Source: Acanthamoeba sp. SK_2022b (lineage: Eukaryota > Discosea > Longamoebia > Acanthamoebidae). Taken from it: a stretch of DNA of 64,000 bases. The notes under the pieces were generated by a model. The model saw only the letters and a list, made by a program, of their open reading frames with translations. It searched no databases and was not told the origin of the DNA. Every line of letters starts with the position of its first letter. Position 1 is the first letter of the stretch. A program made the position numbers and the translations under genes. Below are positions 36,498-47,024 of the stretch, piece after piece. The DNA lies in NCBI GenBank assembly GCA_027943245.1, contig JANDJZ010000032.1, positions 155,349 through 219,348 on the forward strand, given 5' to 3'.

Positions 36498-36525
36498 CTG
36501 CAGAGAAACATCGGTTTCTCTGCAG
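36498..36525. repeat. Perfect 12-bp inverted repeat with ATCG loop
   Basis: CTGCAGAGAAAC and GTTTCTCTGCAG flank a four-base loop. It lies just before the first recognisable gag codons of the decayed retrotransposon, so it could be an element end or an untranslated-region hairpin. Confidence 0.9.
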
Positions 36526-36549
36526 GTACAAATTAGGACTGAGACGGCC

Positions 36550-37440
36550 ATGATCACCAAAGAGGTGATGGACGAGTTGGTACGGCAGGTCATGGAGGCC
36601 ATGAAGGCCAACCTCTCCTCCTCTTTGTCAAGTGGTTGGGTGACAGGAGGGGACTTGGCCCCCAGCAATGCCTTGGAAGAGGAGCCTGAGGAGGAGGAGC
36701 CTCAGGAGCCTGAAGTCAAGCTCAAGGTGGTGCCAGCAGCGGTGTCAGTACAGGAGGCCACCAGCCAGATGGGAATGCAGCTGATGGACCTGTGGCTGCT
36801 TCTCAAGAAACTCCCTGTCTACAAAGGGAGGCACAGCAAGGACTTCTTCGTGTGGTATGATGAGCTTGAGGCCCTCACCAGCTTCCACTGGCTTGATGAC
36901 AACGCTGCGGTGAGGTACTTGCTGTGGGCACTTGAGGGGGTGGTGTGGCAGTGGCTCATGCTTCAACTGGTGTTGGTGCAACACAGTGGGGCACAGGCTC
37001 TTTGCGCCTTGGCTGAGACCTACAGCCACCTGACAATGGACTGCCTTGATGAAAGGATTAGGAGTGTGTGGCAGCTCAAGGATGAGAGTGGCTGCAACTA
37101 CTGGTACTGCAATGTGAGGCCAACTGATTGCCAGGCACATTCAGTGCCGGTCAGCAGGAGGGGAGGTGGAGAGTGGGGCTTTGCCCTGACCTCAGCAACT
37201 TCATTCTCCAATACACTGACAAGCCCTTCCAAAGGCAGCTCAAATGGCTGCATATGTATGAGTGTTAGATGGTGCACTGCAAAGCGCACACCATCACAGT
37301 GGTGTCAGAGGCAGCCAGTGCAATGGTGGTGGCTGTGACCAGTGATGGCCAGGTCCCCAATGAGCAGGCTGCTGAGCAAGCACATGGCCCACCTGGCTGC
37401 TGGCACTGTGGTCAGATGGGCCACATCTGGGCCTGCTGCC
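36550..37440 (+). pseudogene. Retrotransposon gag with zinc knuckle, broken
   Basis: From the ATG at 36550 (MITKEVMDELVRQVMEAMKA) through an acidic linker to the capsid-like part LLLKKLPVYKGRHSKDFFVW, then ALCALAETYSHLTMDCLDER. The frame is lost near 37130-37270. A nucleocapsid CX2CX4HX4C knuckle (CWHCGQMGHIWACC) is at 37398-37440. It is related to the fragment at 7.2 kb. Confidence 0.8.
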
Positions 37441-37539
37441 CACAATGTGAGGAGAAGGCTGTGCCAGCACAGACCCCAGCTGCAACCACAGCAATGATGC
37501 CTGTGGCTAGTAAGGCCAGCCCATCAAACTAGCAAGGGC

Positions 37540-38300
37540 CATGGGAGTGGGCAGCCTGATGGTTGCCAGTGACAGAGGGCCCATTGGGAGGAAGAGTGGA
37601 GGAGTGGAGGAGCATCCCAGAGTGGAGGATTTGAGGGCAGTGAGCTTGGGTATGAGCAGCCACCCAGTGTGCATTGTGAGCATTGGAGCGCAAAGTGGCA
37701 TGCCACTCTATGTGACAGTGAAAATCAGAGGACAAGAGATGCATGTCTGTGTGGACACAGGTGCCAGCATCTCCATCATCAATGAGGAGGTCCTCAAGGG
37801 GCTCAATGTGGTGCAGCCAGTATGAGTCTATGATGGGCTGCCTCTGCATGGAGTAGGTGCACACAGTTGGGGCCATTACAGTCCCTGTACCAGTGGGCAC
37901 AACCACACAGAGTGTGCAGCTGGTTGTTGTGCATGGTGTCCAGATTGGAGTGCTCCTGGGCAATGATGCCCTGCAACGCTTTGAAGTGTGGGCATTGATT
38001 ATGCCAGGAGCCTCCTGATGATCAGCGGTGTGGCTGTGCTGATGACAACAGGAGCCAAGGACTGGGTGGGGATGGTGGTGGATGATGGAGTAACCATCCC
38101 ACCCTGGTCTGTACAGTTCAGGTGCTGCTAAGTGAATGCTTGGGCAGGCGAGGGTGTCACCTGCGCTGCCATGACTGAAGAAGCCCTGGAGGCTGCCCAA
38201 GTTGGAGCTGTGGTGGCAAGAGGCTTGGTATGAGTGGGTGTGGAGGATGGCTGGAGTTGGGCCTTTGCTCATGTTGCCAACCCAGGTCATGCACTGCTAT
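37540..38300 (+). pseudogene. Retrotransposon aspartic protease region, broken
   Basis: MHVCVDTGASISIINEEVL (37740-37796) contains the DTGA active site of retroviral-type proteases. Downstream, VHGVQIGVLLGNDALQRFEV is the usual second half (the ILGxD turn). Stops at 37825 and around 38020 break the frame. Confidence 0.78.
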
Positions 38301-38339
38301 GAACCAAGTGTTCAAGGAAATGAGAAGTGACTCCTTTTT

Positions 38340-39550
38340 GGGCACGTTTTGTGAGGCTCAAAAGCTGTACATACAAGGAGGTTGAGCTAAAGAGAACAAG
38401 GGCAAAAGAGCTAGTACCGAGAATATGTTTCATGTAAAGTGTGTTTGCTTACCCCTTGGGCAGGGTTGAATTCAAAGCCACATGCAAGAACACAATGGTG
38501 GGAGATTGATTGGGTGGTGTGAATGCCAGCCATCTCTCCACTTGTCCCACCAATGCACAACAAGACAGGTGCGCTTGACTGTGACAATCTTGCCAATCCA
38601 GAACTGCTCCATTGTCTTTCTTCATCTGGGTGAACAGCAACCCACAAACCTGCAGTGAAGGTGAATGGAAGTGCATCCTGTGGATTTCGCCTGGCAGCCA
38701 CTTAAACACAAGTCAGGAAACAAGTCATTGAGTTGTCAAGCTGAGATGCAGCAGCAGAGGAGGAGGTGGAAGAGCCTGGTCCAACTGAGTTGGTTCTCCC
38801 TGATTGATCCTTGCCTGTCAAGGACAGGGCTGCATTCTTGCTCCACTACTCCCTGGAACAACTCGGTATGATTTTCTCATCTTTTCTCTGTTTTTCCTGT
38901 AAAATTTATTGTTTTTCGAATCTGATGTGTGTTGGATTTGTATTTCTGTGTTTTTTGTACACTTTACACTGTTTAATGATCTGATGTGCATTGGATTGAA
39001 GAATTCATGCATTTCCTTCAGTTTTTATTGCAATAACACACTTATTCACACCATTTTATCATTGTTTCGTGTCTTATCCTTGTGTGTGCACACATCTGAC
39101 ATGTGTTGGATTTGATAATCCTCTTTTTTTGTACATATATCTGTTCTAGGAAAATCTGATGTGTGTCAGGTTTGATTTTAGCCATTTTTGACCTAGAATT
39201 ACACATTCTGACCTATTCATTGTCCACAGAGCTTCTGGTTCCAGTGGCAGTCCTGCACTTTTGCAGTCTGCAAGACCATCTGACTGCCACAAGCCCAGCT
39301 TGGCATCCTTCAGCAAACCCAACTTCAGTGCCTACGCCAAGTATGTGGTATGTCAATTTTCACCTTCTCCCATTGAGACTTGTTGTTGCATCTGTTCTCA
39401 ACATCTGCCTTCAACATCAGGGCAGCTATGCTGGTGCTGGTGCAAAAGTCTCATCAGTTGGGGCTCTGCAAAAAGCTTGTTGACCTTCTGCTTGCTCCAT
39501 TTTTCTTCTGATCAAGATCCTGTTCTCCCACATTCTAGTGTTATCATGCA
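38340..39550. other. AT-rich insertion with spaced repeats inside pol
   Basis: This segment separates protease from reverse transcriptase and has no coding match. Four imperfect copies of a TCTGATGTGTGTTGGATTTG-like unit occur near 38919, 38979, 39092 and 39152, at 60-110 bp spacing. It may be a nested element or an internal repeat of unknown type. Confidence 0.5.
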
Positions 39551-39699
39551 TGTAGATGGAGAGCTAGGAAAAAGGGAATGCTGGTCCTAGCAATCCTGGC
39601 TGATGGTGGTGCTGAGCTGTGGCTGGGTGGTGATGACTGCAACCAGCAAGCCAAGGACGATGATGACCAATGGATCATCAGTATTGGCTCTCCATGAAG

Positions 39700-40570
39700 G
39701 AGAGTGAGGTGATGTGCATGGAGACGTCTATGTACTGCCAATGGGCCTGTTGAATGCGCCCAGCATGTTCCAGAGGAACATGGAGCAGCTTCTACAGGGT
39801 CTGGTGTACATTTGCTGATCACCTTTGTGACCTTGCGCATGTGTTTGAGTGGCAGTGCCAGGGCAACATGTGCCTCAAGCTGGCGAAGTGTGCCTTCTTT
39901 CAAAAGGAGCTTGCCTTCTTAGGGCACATCCTGAGCGACAATGGTCTGTGGCCAGACCTGGCCAAGATAGCTGCTGTATGCAATGTGTGGGTGCCACAGT
40001 CCCCAACTGATGTGTGAGGCTTTCTCAGCCTGGCCAACTACTACCCATGCTTCATGCAGGACTTCGCTGGCATTGCCAGTCTGCTCTACCATCTCACCTC
40101 AAAGGAGGTGGCCTTTGAGTGGACTGACAAGTGCCAGAGAGCATTTGAGGTGCTGCAGGATGCATTGACAATGGTGCCCATGCTATCCCTACTGGTGGCT
40201 GATTGACCGTATGTGCTGCATACTGATGCATCTGGCCATGCCATTGGCGTATTGCTAACTTAGGTTGATGACACTGGCTGAGAACAAGTTGTGAGCTATG
40301 TGAGCCAGATGCTCTTGAAGGCCAAGTGCAACATACTCAATGACCCACTGAGAGTGCCTGGCAGTTGTGATGTTCATGAAGATGTTCCATCATTTCTTCA
40401 CAGATGCCACTTCATGGTGGTCACCAACCACAACCTGCTGAAAAGGATCACTACTCACTGGGACCTGACCAGCCAGCTGGCATGGTGGGCACTTGCCTGC
40501 AAGAATTCAACATTGACATTCAGTATTGGCCCAGCTGGGAACACACTGATGCTCATGCACGGATGAGACC
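39700..40570 (+). pseudogene. Reverse transcriptase and RNase H region, broken
   Basis: The RT fingers and palm are visible as PMGLLNAPSMFQRNMEQLLQ, followed by KCAFFQKELAFLGHILSDNG (connection) and FLSLANYYPCFMQDFAGIAS. The catalytic YxDD box is destroyed: after GLVYI the frame hits a stop around 39816. RNase H follows as YVLHTDASGHAIGVLLT (40210-40260), with later EQVVSYVSQMLLKAKCN. Several in-frame stops confirm inactivity. Confidence 0.85.
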
Positions 40571-40599
40571 ACCATTCTTGGACAAGAACATGGTGGTCA

Positions 40600-41260
40600 C
40601 CAGTGTCACAACGCAAGGCCAGTGAGGCAGTGGCTGGATGCACTACAGTCATACTCTGGAGGACAACAGACAATACCTCCATGAAGCTGGAGACACCAAC
40701 ACCCAAGCCCACAGCAAAGGAAGGCCAGGACAAGGCTGGCAAGGGCAAGCAGCCAGCTGACTCCAACGATGAGGGTGGTGATGAGGAGCAGGGCGAGGAC
40801 CAGCTGGAGATCAGAGCTTTGACCAGTGAAGCCAGGCCTGAGGATGAGCCTGCTGAGAGGCTCAATGAAGAGGCTGAGGGGGAAGGGCTGGGCTGGAGTC
40901 TGGCAGACTCCAGAGGGGGGAAACCTCTTGGCTGACCATTTTAAAGCTGAGCAGAAAAGGGACGAAGGCTTGAGCAGAATCATGTGCTACCTTGAGACCT
41001 GAGAGCTTCCTGGTGACAGCAAGGAGGTGAATTTTGTCCTTGAGAGTGGCCAGATGGAGGTCAACAATGGCCTCCTGCTCCACCACTGGTGGCCTCAAAG
41101 GGCCAACCACTGAACAGGTGGTGGTGCTGGTGATGATGGTTGAGGAGGTGATGCATGCACATCACGACCACCTCCTGGGCAGCCACCTGGTGGTCAGGTG
41201 GTGAACTTGATGAAGTAGAGGGACATGGGTGGATGGAGCTCCACCACTCTCTGGGCCATG
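40600..41260 (+). pseudogene. Pol linker and integrase zinc-binding remnant
   Basis: A Glu/Lys-rich linker open to 40935 is followed by scattered frames: KRDEGLSRIMCYLET, FVLESGQMEVNNGLLLHHWW and VMHAHHDHLLGSHLVV. These match the order of the region before, and the His pair of, the H2C2 finger of Ty3/gypsy integrases. No catalytic core follows. Confidence 0.6.
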
Positions 41261-41353
41261 TTGAATGAGGCACTCCACCTGCCACAAAATGAGTAAAAGC
41301 CCTGAAAATGGTTTCGCTGTTTTTTTCTTTCTTTGTCAATTTTGTTCGCCAAG

Positions 41354-42191
41354 ATGGAGTTTCCCGATCTTGGGGAGCACTGTGCCATGCCTGAATGCCG
41401 TCAGCTGGGTTCGCCACCAGCGCAACGCACCAGTGTGCGCGTGGTTGTTATTGTGGATTCACTAAAAAAAAATATGCTGACTCATCCACCTGCATCCAGA
41501 CTTTCTGCCCTTCGAATGCGCAGCATGCCACGAGATCTTCTGCCTCGAACATCGCACCTTCAAGGACCACAACTGCGCTGCAGCTGGAGAGAAGAGCGTG
41601 AGCGCTGCCCCAACCTCGTCAGTTGTGTTGCGCGGTTTAGCTTGGATATAACACACACCACACACAGAGGGTGGTGCCGTCGTGCCCGTTGTGCAGCGAG
41701 CTCATTCCAGTACGGCCTGGTGAAGACGTGAACGTAAAGGTAAGGACGTGGCTCCCGTGGTGTAGATCCTGCAACGTGCGAACTGTGGGAGCTCCCGCAA
41801 CCAACACTCACATCCCAAACACGAACAAACAAACAAACCAGGTTGATGCGCATATCAATGCGGGCTGCCCTCCAACAGGGCTGGGCAAGGAAGGACAAAA
41901 GACCAAGAGGTCGAACCCGTGCTCGGCGCGTGGATGCAGAGGTGGTGAGCTGGTGCCCATCATTTGCCCGTTTTGCAAGAAGAACTTCTGCACAGGGTAG
42001 TTGTTCACCACCTCTTCTTCATGACTCTGGCCGATGCTGATACCGACTTCTCTCACCCCCTCCTATCACTGCCCGCGCGCGAGTAGGCACCGAGCTCCCC
42101 ATGAGCACCAATGCCCACACGACCCAAGCACACCTGTGGAAGTAAGTACGCCCACCCTTTACCAATAAATACATATATCAACACACACACA

Positions 42192-42251
<60 letters not shown>

Positions 42252-42998
42252 CGCACACACTAGGTCAAGGCGGTTCCCAAGGAAAAGCTGGACAAGCAGA
42301 GGAGTGTACTTGGTCGGGTAGAGGATCTGCTCAAGTCCTATACCGGCAATAAGACAAACGACAAAGTCAAGCTCATGCGCATGCGACAGCGAGCAACTGT
42401 ATGCGGCTTCTTTCTCTCTATCTCTTCTCGCTCTCATCATGTATTGCCTTGTCTTGGCATCCTGTCTGCCTCAGCGCCGCACTAATGTCACTCTTGGCAG
42501 GGCAACGACAAAATACCAGCAGAGAAGCGGTACTACCTGGAAGTTGTCTTCCCCATCGACTCCCGGGTAGAACCAAAGATGATGGTATAGATCCGCTTCC
42601 CATCGCACGTCCCGATGCAGTATGCCGTATGTGTCATGCGTTAGTAGAAGTAGTTGGCCAAGTGTGTCTCACCAACGCGCCAATTGGAACGGCAGTTCTT
42701 TGACAGGACGTGGTCTGTGGGCAAAGTACTCGACACCGTGGCATCGGCGGGAAGGGTGGATAACTACAACAACCGACCTAACGGTCCTTACGTACGCCTC
42801 CCATTTGGTCTTGTGTGCCACCACCACGTCGGGCCTGATGAGTTGGCGTTCTGCTGCTCTGAGCAGAAACTGTACCTGTTCTCGCTGAAGACGGGAGCCA
42901 TCCTCAACTTCAGCTCGGCGCTGTGCGATATCGAACCGAACGTTCTCGCCACTGGAGATTGTATTCTGCTCGAGATGGTGGCCAACAGGAAGAAGTAG
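41354..42998 (+). CDS. AN1-type zinc-finger protein (ZFAND1/2, Cuz1-like)
   Basis: A cytosolic AN1 zinc-finger protein; relatives link arsenite-stressed proteasomes to p97/Cdc48. Exon 1 (41354-41408) gives MEFPDLGEHCAMPECRQL and joins exon 2 (from 41500) DFLPFECAACHEIFCLEHRT, completing AN1 finger 1. A ZFAND2-like link follows: VPSCPLCSELIPVRPGEDVN, then VDAHINAGC. Finger 2 is CSARGCRGGELVPIICPFCK, then NFC and HEHQCPHDP. A helical section (LDKQRSVLGRVEDLLKSYTG; VKLMRMRQR) leads to a C-terminal ubiquitin-like domain: RYYLEVVFPIDSRVEPKMM and FFDRTWSVGKVLDTVASAGR. That last part is typical of ZFAND1, while the inter-finger link is typical of ZFAND2. All zinc ligands are present. The intron before 42264 contains a long CA repeat ending at the acceptor. 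The exon between 42587 and 42690 is uncertain. Confidence 0.85.
42180..42260. repeat. CA microsatellite in an intron
   Basis: About 80 bp of nearly pure CA repeat in an intron of the AN1 zinc-finger gene, running directly into the 3' splice site (acceptor TAG at 42261-42263). Confidence 0.95.
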
Positions 42999-43130
42999 TG
43001 GTTCATTTGCACGGTTCTTTGGTGGTGCCAAAAAACTAAGACCTTTTCTCTCCTATTTCCTTTGAAGCGAAAATCAAAGAGTTATCTTTTTCCTCTTTGT
43101 GATTAGCTTGCGCGAGTTACGACTCACACG

Positions 43131-44183
43131 ATGGCGGAAGAGGGTCCCGCTGCGGTTAATACCGGAGGAGGCAGAGGCATGGAAGGCAAAGGATCTTTGG
43201 TGGTAGAGAGTAGCAGCGACAACACAGGAGGAGGAGGATCTGATGGTTTGCTGCCGGTGCCTCCACAATTCAGTGTTTCCACCGTCATCGTAACCAACAT
43301 TTCGCCATTGGCCACGGAGCGGGACCTGCGCGATTTCTTTGCCAACTGCGGGAACATTGTGCAACTGAACCTCCTCGGGTACTTCCCGTTACCCCCCCAC
43401 CCCAATGTGACCATCGACAGTGCTGCTGCGCTGTGGGTTGACAAATTCAACGAATCACGCGAATCAGAGTTAGCGCTAACATTATTACGCGCGCGTTTGT
43501 GTGCCATGCGTGTGTCTAGAGACGGCCTTGGACTCTCGCAGTACGCCTTCGTGCGGTTCGAGACCACGGCGCAGGCCAATGCCGCGTTGACCCTGTCGAC
43601 TGGCTCAGTGGCGGGCGTCCCAGTCAAAATTGTGATGGCCGCAAGTGACGTCCCGGTGGGTGGGGCAACTGGGTCAACCCCTGCACCTGCAGGTCCGCTG
43701 CTCGCGCCAGGAGTCCCCGGACTCGGGCTGCTCGGTGCCATCCCGCCTCCTCTTGCGCTGCTCTCTGGCTCTCCGGCCAACGCGCAGACCTATCACGAGA
43801 AGCAGGACGAGATCGCACGCACCATTTACGTTGGCAACGTTAACTCGACAGTACGTGCTGTCCCTTCACCTCTCCCTCCCTCCCTCCCCCCGCTCCCAGC
43901 TGCGCGTTCCTTCTTTCTGCGTGTTTGTTTTGTTACTACTTTCCATAGTTTTGCCGCAGCGCGCTGTTGTTAACATTGAATTGGCTACGACCTTGTCTCC
44001 TTCCGCACACTTTCTCTTCTCTCTCTCTCTCTCTCTTCTAAAAGGGGATAAATTAGACAACCCTTTGATCCTCTTTGCTGAAGAAACGGAGTGAATCATC
44101 CTCCCGGGCCAGGTATTCGACAAACAATCACGACAGCGCGACCTCGGCCTCTTAATTGGCTGGTTGTGTTGCTATTGCTACTG

Positions 44184-44223
<40 letters not shown>

Positions 44224-45498
44224 ACAATTGTCGCTGGATGCACCAACAACAACCCACCCGCCCACACACAACACCACACCCCATCCCCAGAGGGAACCCC
44301 TTCCCAAATTGGGGTAGGGCCTATGGCCCGCCTGTGGTGTGTGCGTGTGCGTGTGGACAATTGTCGCTGGATGCAACACTCGTTCACTGGTCACAACCCA
44401 TGCTGCTGTGCTCAGTATGGCTGACCGACCGTTTCCTTTCCCTTTGCAGATTACATCCGAGCAATTGATGCAGTTCTTTGCCATCTGTGGTCCCATCACG
44501 TTCTGCCGTCTGGCCGGCGACGAATCTCACCCTTCGCGTTTTGCCTTCATCGAGTTCGCTACCAAGGAAGCCGCGCACGCTGCGATGATGCTCAACGGCT
44601 CCATGCTGTTGGACCGACCCATCAAGTACGCCGCGGCTCAGGGTCCCCATAATGACCCAGCACTCACTAACCTGTGAGTGCTCGTTTCAATTGTTGTGTC
44701 GTTTCCCGTGGAAACTAAACAATTCGTAGGGTCAACCATTCGAAGAATCCGATCGTGAAGCCGCCCAAGACCGTGGACAATCCCAAGGACGAACAAATAT
44801 TGGATGCCGTGAAGAGAGCTGCCATGCGGGTAGCGAAGAAGCTCACAGGCACTCAACAACCTCGCCCCGCTCGACAGATCGTGTACTAGACGTTAACTTA
44901 ACTTTCTCTCCCCGCAATCACGTACACTATAGCAGGCACTGCGAGCCCGCGCTCGCGCTCCAGGTCGAGGGGCAGATCAAGCCGACACAGCGGGAGAGGC
45001 CGAAGCCGGAGCAGGAGCAGGAGCCGAAGCAGAGACAGCGACAGGAGCAGGCGTAGCCGACACAGCAGGAGCAGGAGCCGCAGCAGAGATAGGGGCAGGA
45101 GCCGACGGAGCGACAGAGACTATTATCACCGGGACGACCGGCACCGAGGCAGCGACAGAGATCGGGAGCGAGACAGGGAGAGGGACAGATCTGGGAGGGA
45201 CCGGGAGAGACGACGTTCTTCGGCGGAGCGTAACCGAAGCAGGAGAAGAAGCAGAGATCGATCTGACAGGCCGAGAGACGACAGGGAGGAGTCCTCCTCC
45301 CGAAAGCGCAGCAGAGCGGACGACGCCGACACTCTTCTAGGAGAGGCCGATAACGAAGGTGGCCGAGACAAATCGCAGCCTGAGAAGAGACGAAAGTCGC
45401 TGGACGCGATGCCAGAAGGAGATGATGATGGTAGTGGGAGACCAGAGGGCCAGCAGGAGCTGGACCACACGGCCAACAGCACCCAAGCCGGCCACTGA
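43131..45498 (+). CDS. SREK1-like SR splicing factor (two RRMs and RS domain)
   Basis: A nuclear splicing regulator. The start is at 43131. RRM1 is split by an intron (VSTVIVTNISPLATERDLRD; then QYAFVRFETTAQANAALTL with RNP1). A Pro/Gly linker follows. RRM2 is also split: RTIYVGNVNST (ending 43850) and ITSEQLMQFFAICGPITFCR (from 44450), then RFAFIEFATKEAAHAAMM. A conserved tail, VNHSKNPIVKPPK (from 44730), is the SREK1/SRSF11 hallmark. It ends at an in-frame stop at 44887, but the same frame resumes after it with a 180-residue Arg/Ser domain (44941-45498) ending STQAGH. Removing 44849-44935 would join the two in phase, but only with a GC donor; that segment is bounded by CAGGCACT direct repeats. 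Exons: 43131-43378, 43520-43850, 44450-44673, 44730-44848(?), 44936(?)-45498. Two products, with and without the RS domain, are likely. Confidence 0.86.
44185..44375. repeat. GT microsatellite and 25-bp direct repeat in an intron
   Basis: A (GT)n run at 44185-44222 is followed by two perfect copies of a 25-bp unit (GTGTGGACAATTGTCGCTGG plus ATGCA) at 44218-44242 and 44351-44375. They lie in the long third intron (43851-44449) of the SR gene, probably a local duplication. Confidence 0.9.
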
Positions 45499-45938
45499 CC
45501 GCCCAGACGGGGACAGCGGCTTTTTTTCGGTTTTCTAAGAAAAATTTGGAGACAAAACATTCTCTGCATAACGCCGTTTTTGGCGGGAGGTGTTGAGTGC
45601 AAAAAAAACAAACCATACGCCTAACTGAGTAGATTCACGGTGTTGCCCGTGCCTGCTGCTCCTAGTGCGCGTGTTCGGACCAAGCGATTAAGGCTTCATC
45701 TTGATCAAGAGGTGCTGATCACACACGCCCAACCATGCGAAGTGCGCCGCGCAGCGTTCTGCTCTTCTTTGCGTGCTCTTTCATTCAGATGCATCTGCGA
45801 GCGCGCTCGCAACCTATTGCTGAAAACAACTCCATTTGATTGAAATGTGTTGACTTACGGTGGTGCTTGTTGTTGTTCGGAAGAGCTCTCTCTCTCTCTC
45901 TCTCCTGGCCTGCTGCAGGATTGAATATCCTCAAGGAA
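45499..45938. other. Intergenic region
   Basis: It lies between the SR gene stop and the exportin start. It ends in a CT-rich tract and an AG at 45917-45918, which could be the end of a 5'-UTR intron of the exportin gene. No coding exon was recognised. Confidence 0.4.
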
Positions 45939-46939
45939 ATGAATGGAAGCGATCTAGCAACATTTGAAGCGCTCAGCGAGAAGCTCTATGCCAGTAGTCA
46001 GGCCCAAGATAGGGAGCAGGCCGGCCGGCTGTTGCATTTGTTCGTGCAGCCCCCAGCAAAGCTCGACTTCTCGCTCCTTACGCAGGCCCAGTTCGTGCTG
46101 GACCACTCCACCTCTCGCTACGCGCTTGTGCTTGCTGCCACGGCCCTCTCCAAGGTTATTGGCGACCATTGGGCTGCCCTGCCAACACAAACCCGCCTCG
46201 GCCTCCGTACGCCCCCCCCCAAACATCTTCCACAGATGCTTTTTTTTGGACTCGAGATTGATCGCCCGAGCATCTCGCCATTAATAAGATTGTATTGCAT
46301 GATTATTTCCCCCCCCCCTGCGCGGTGTTGCGCATGCAATGACCTGAGTGGTGATGGTGGTCACCACCATCCTCTGTATGGCGCCCACCCACACCCACAG
46401 GGAATTATCTCCTGAACCTCATGGGCACGAAAGGCACCACGCTAGACGAATTCGTGGCGATGGCGCTGGTGAAGCTTGTATGTCTTGTACTCAAGCTATC
46501 GTGGATGGAAAACACCGAGCAGACCAAAGAGATCATGCAACAGCTGGGACAATTTCTGCAGGTACACCTGTTCAGCTCACATGGCACCATGCTTCGTGTA
46601 TCATGAAACCTGGAATAGATGCTCTCACCTCGCGCTCTCACTTTTACCTCTTACCATGGTAGGTGTCCGCACCGCATTGTCAACTGGGCTTGCGAATCTT
46701 CGGCCATCTAGTGGAAGAGATGAACAACTCGCGATCCGGAGGCCTCACGCCCACCATGCACAGAAAGATCTGCATTTCCTTCCGCGACACTTCTCTCCTC
46801 GATATCTTCCAACTCTCTCTCACTACGCTGCGTCAACTGTTCAGCAAGCCGTCTGGTGCTGAAGGTACGCGTGTGGCACACTCGATCGTTACTGGAGTCC
46901 ACCTTGGGCCCGGAGTCTTCCTCACAGCCGTTTTCCCGC

Positions 46940-47024
<85 letters not shown>

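Larger units (their letters stand above)
36490..41280 (+). mobile_element. Decayed Ty3/gypsy-type LTR retrotransposon
   Basis: The order gag, zinc knuckle, aspartic protease, reverse transcriptase, RNase H, integrase zinc-binding region on the plus strand is that of a Ty3/gypsy element. All frames are broken by stops and shifts. CpG is very scarce, while TG and CA are abundant, as in methylated, mutated repeats. The integrase catalytic core is absent: the element ends ~70 bp before the ATG of the AN1 zinc-finger gene, so it is 3' truncated. No LTR pair could be recognised by eye. An AT-rich stretch at 38.34-39.55 kb interrupts pol. Confidence 0.85.

Noticed and set aside
44927..45616. 229-codon minus-strand frame opposite the RS domain
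   Set aside because: A Cys/Ser-rich shadow of the Arg/Ser repeat codons; the plus-strand RS frame continues a recognised SR protein.
45840..45938. Longer N-terminus for exportin-7
   Set aside because: The added residues contain a CT-repeat/AG acceptor pattern typical of intron, and the ATG at 45939 aligns with the family N-terminus.
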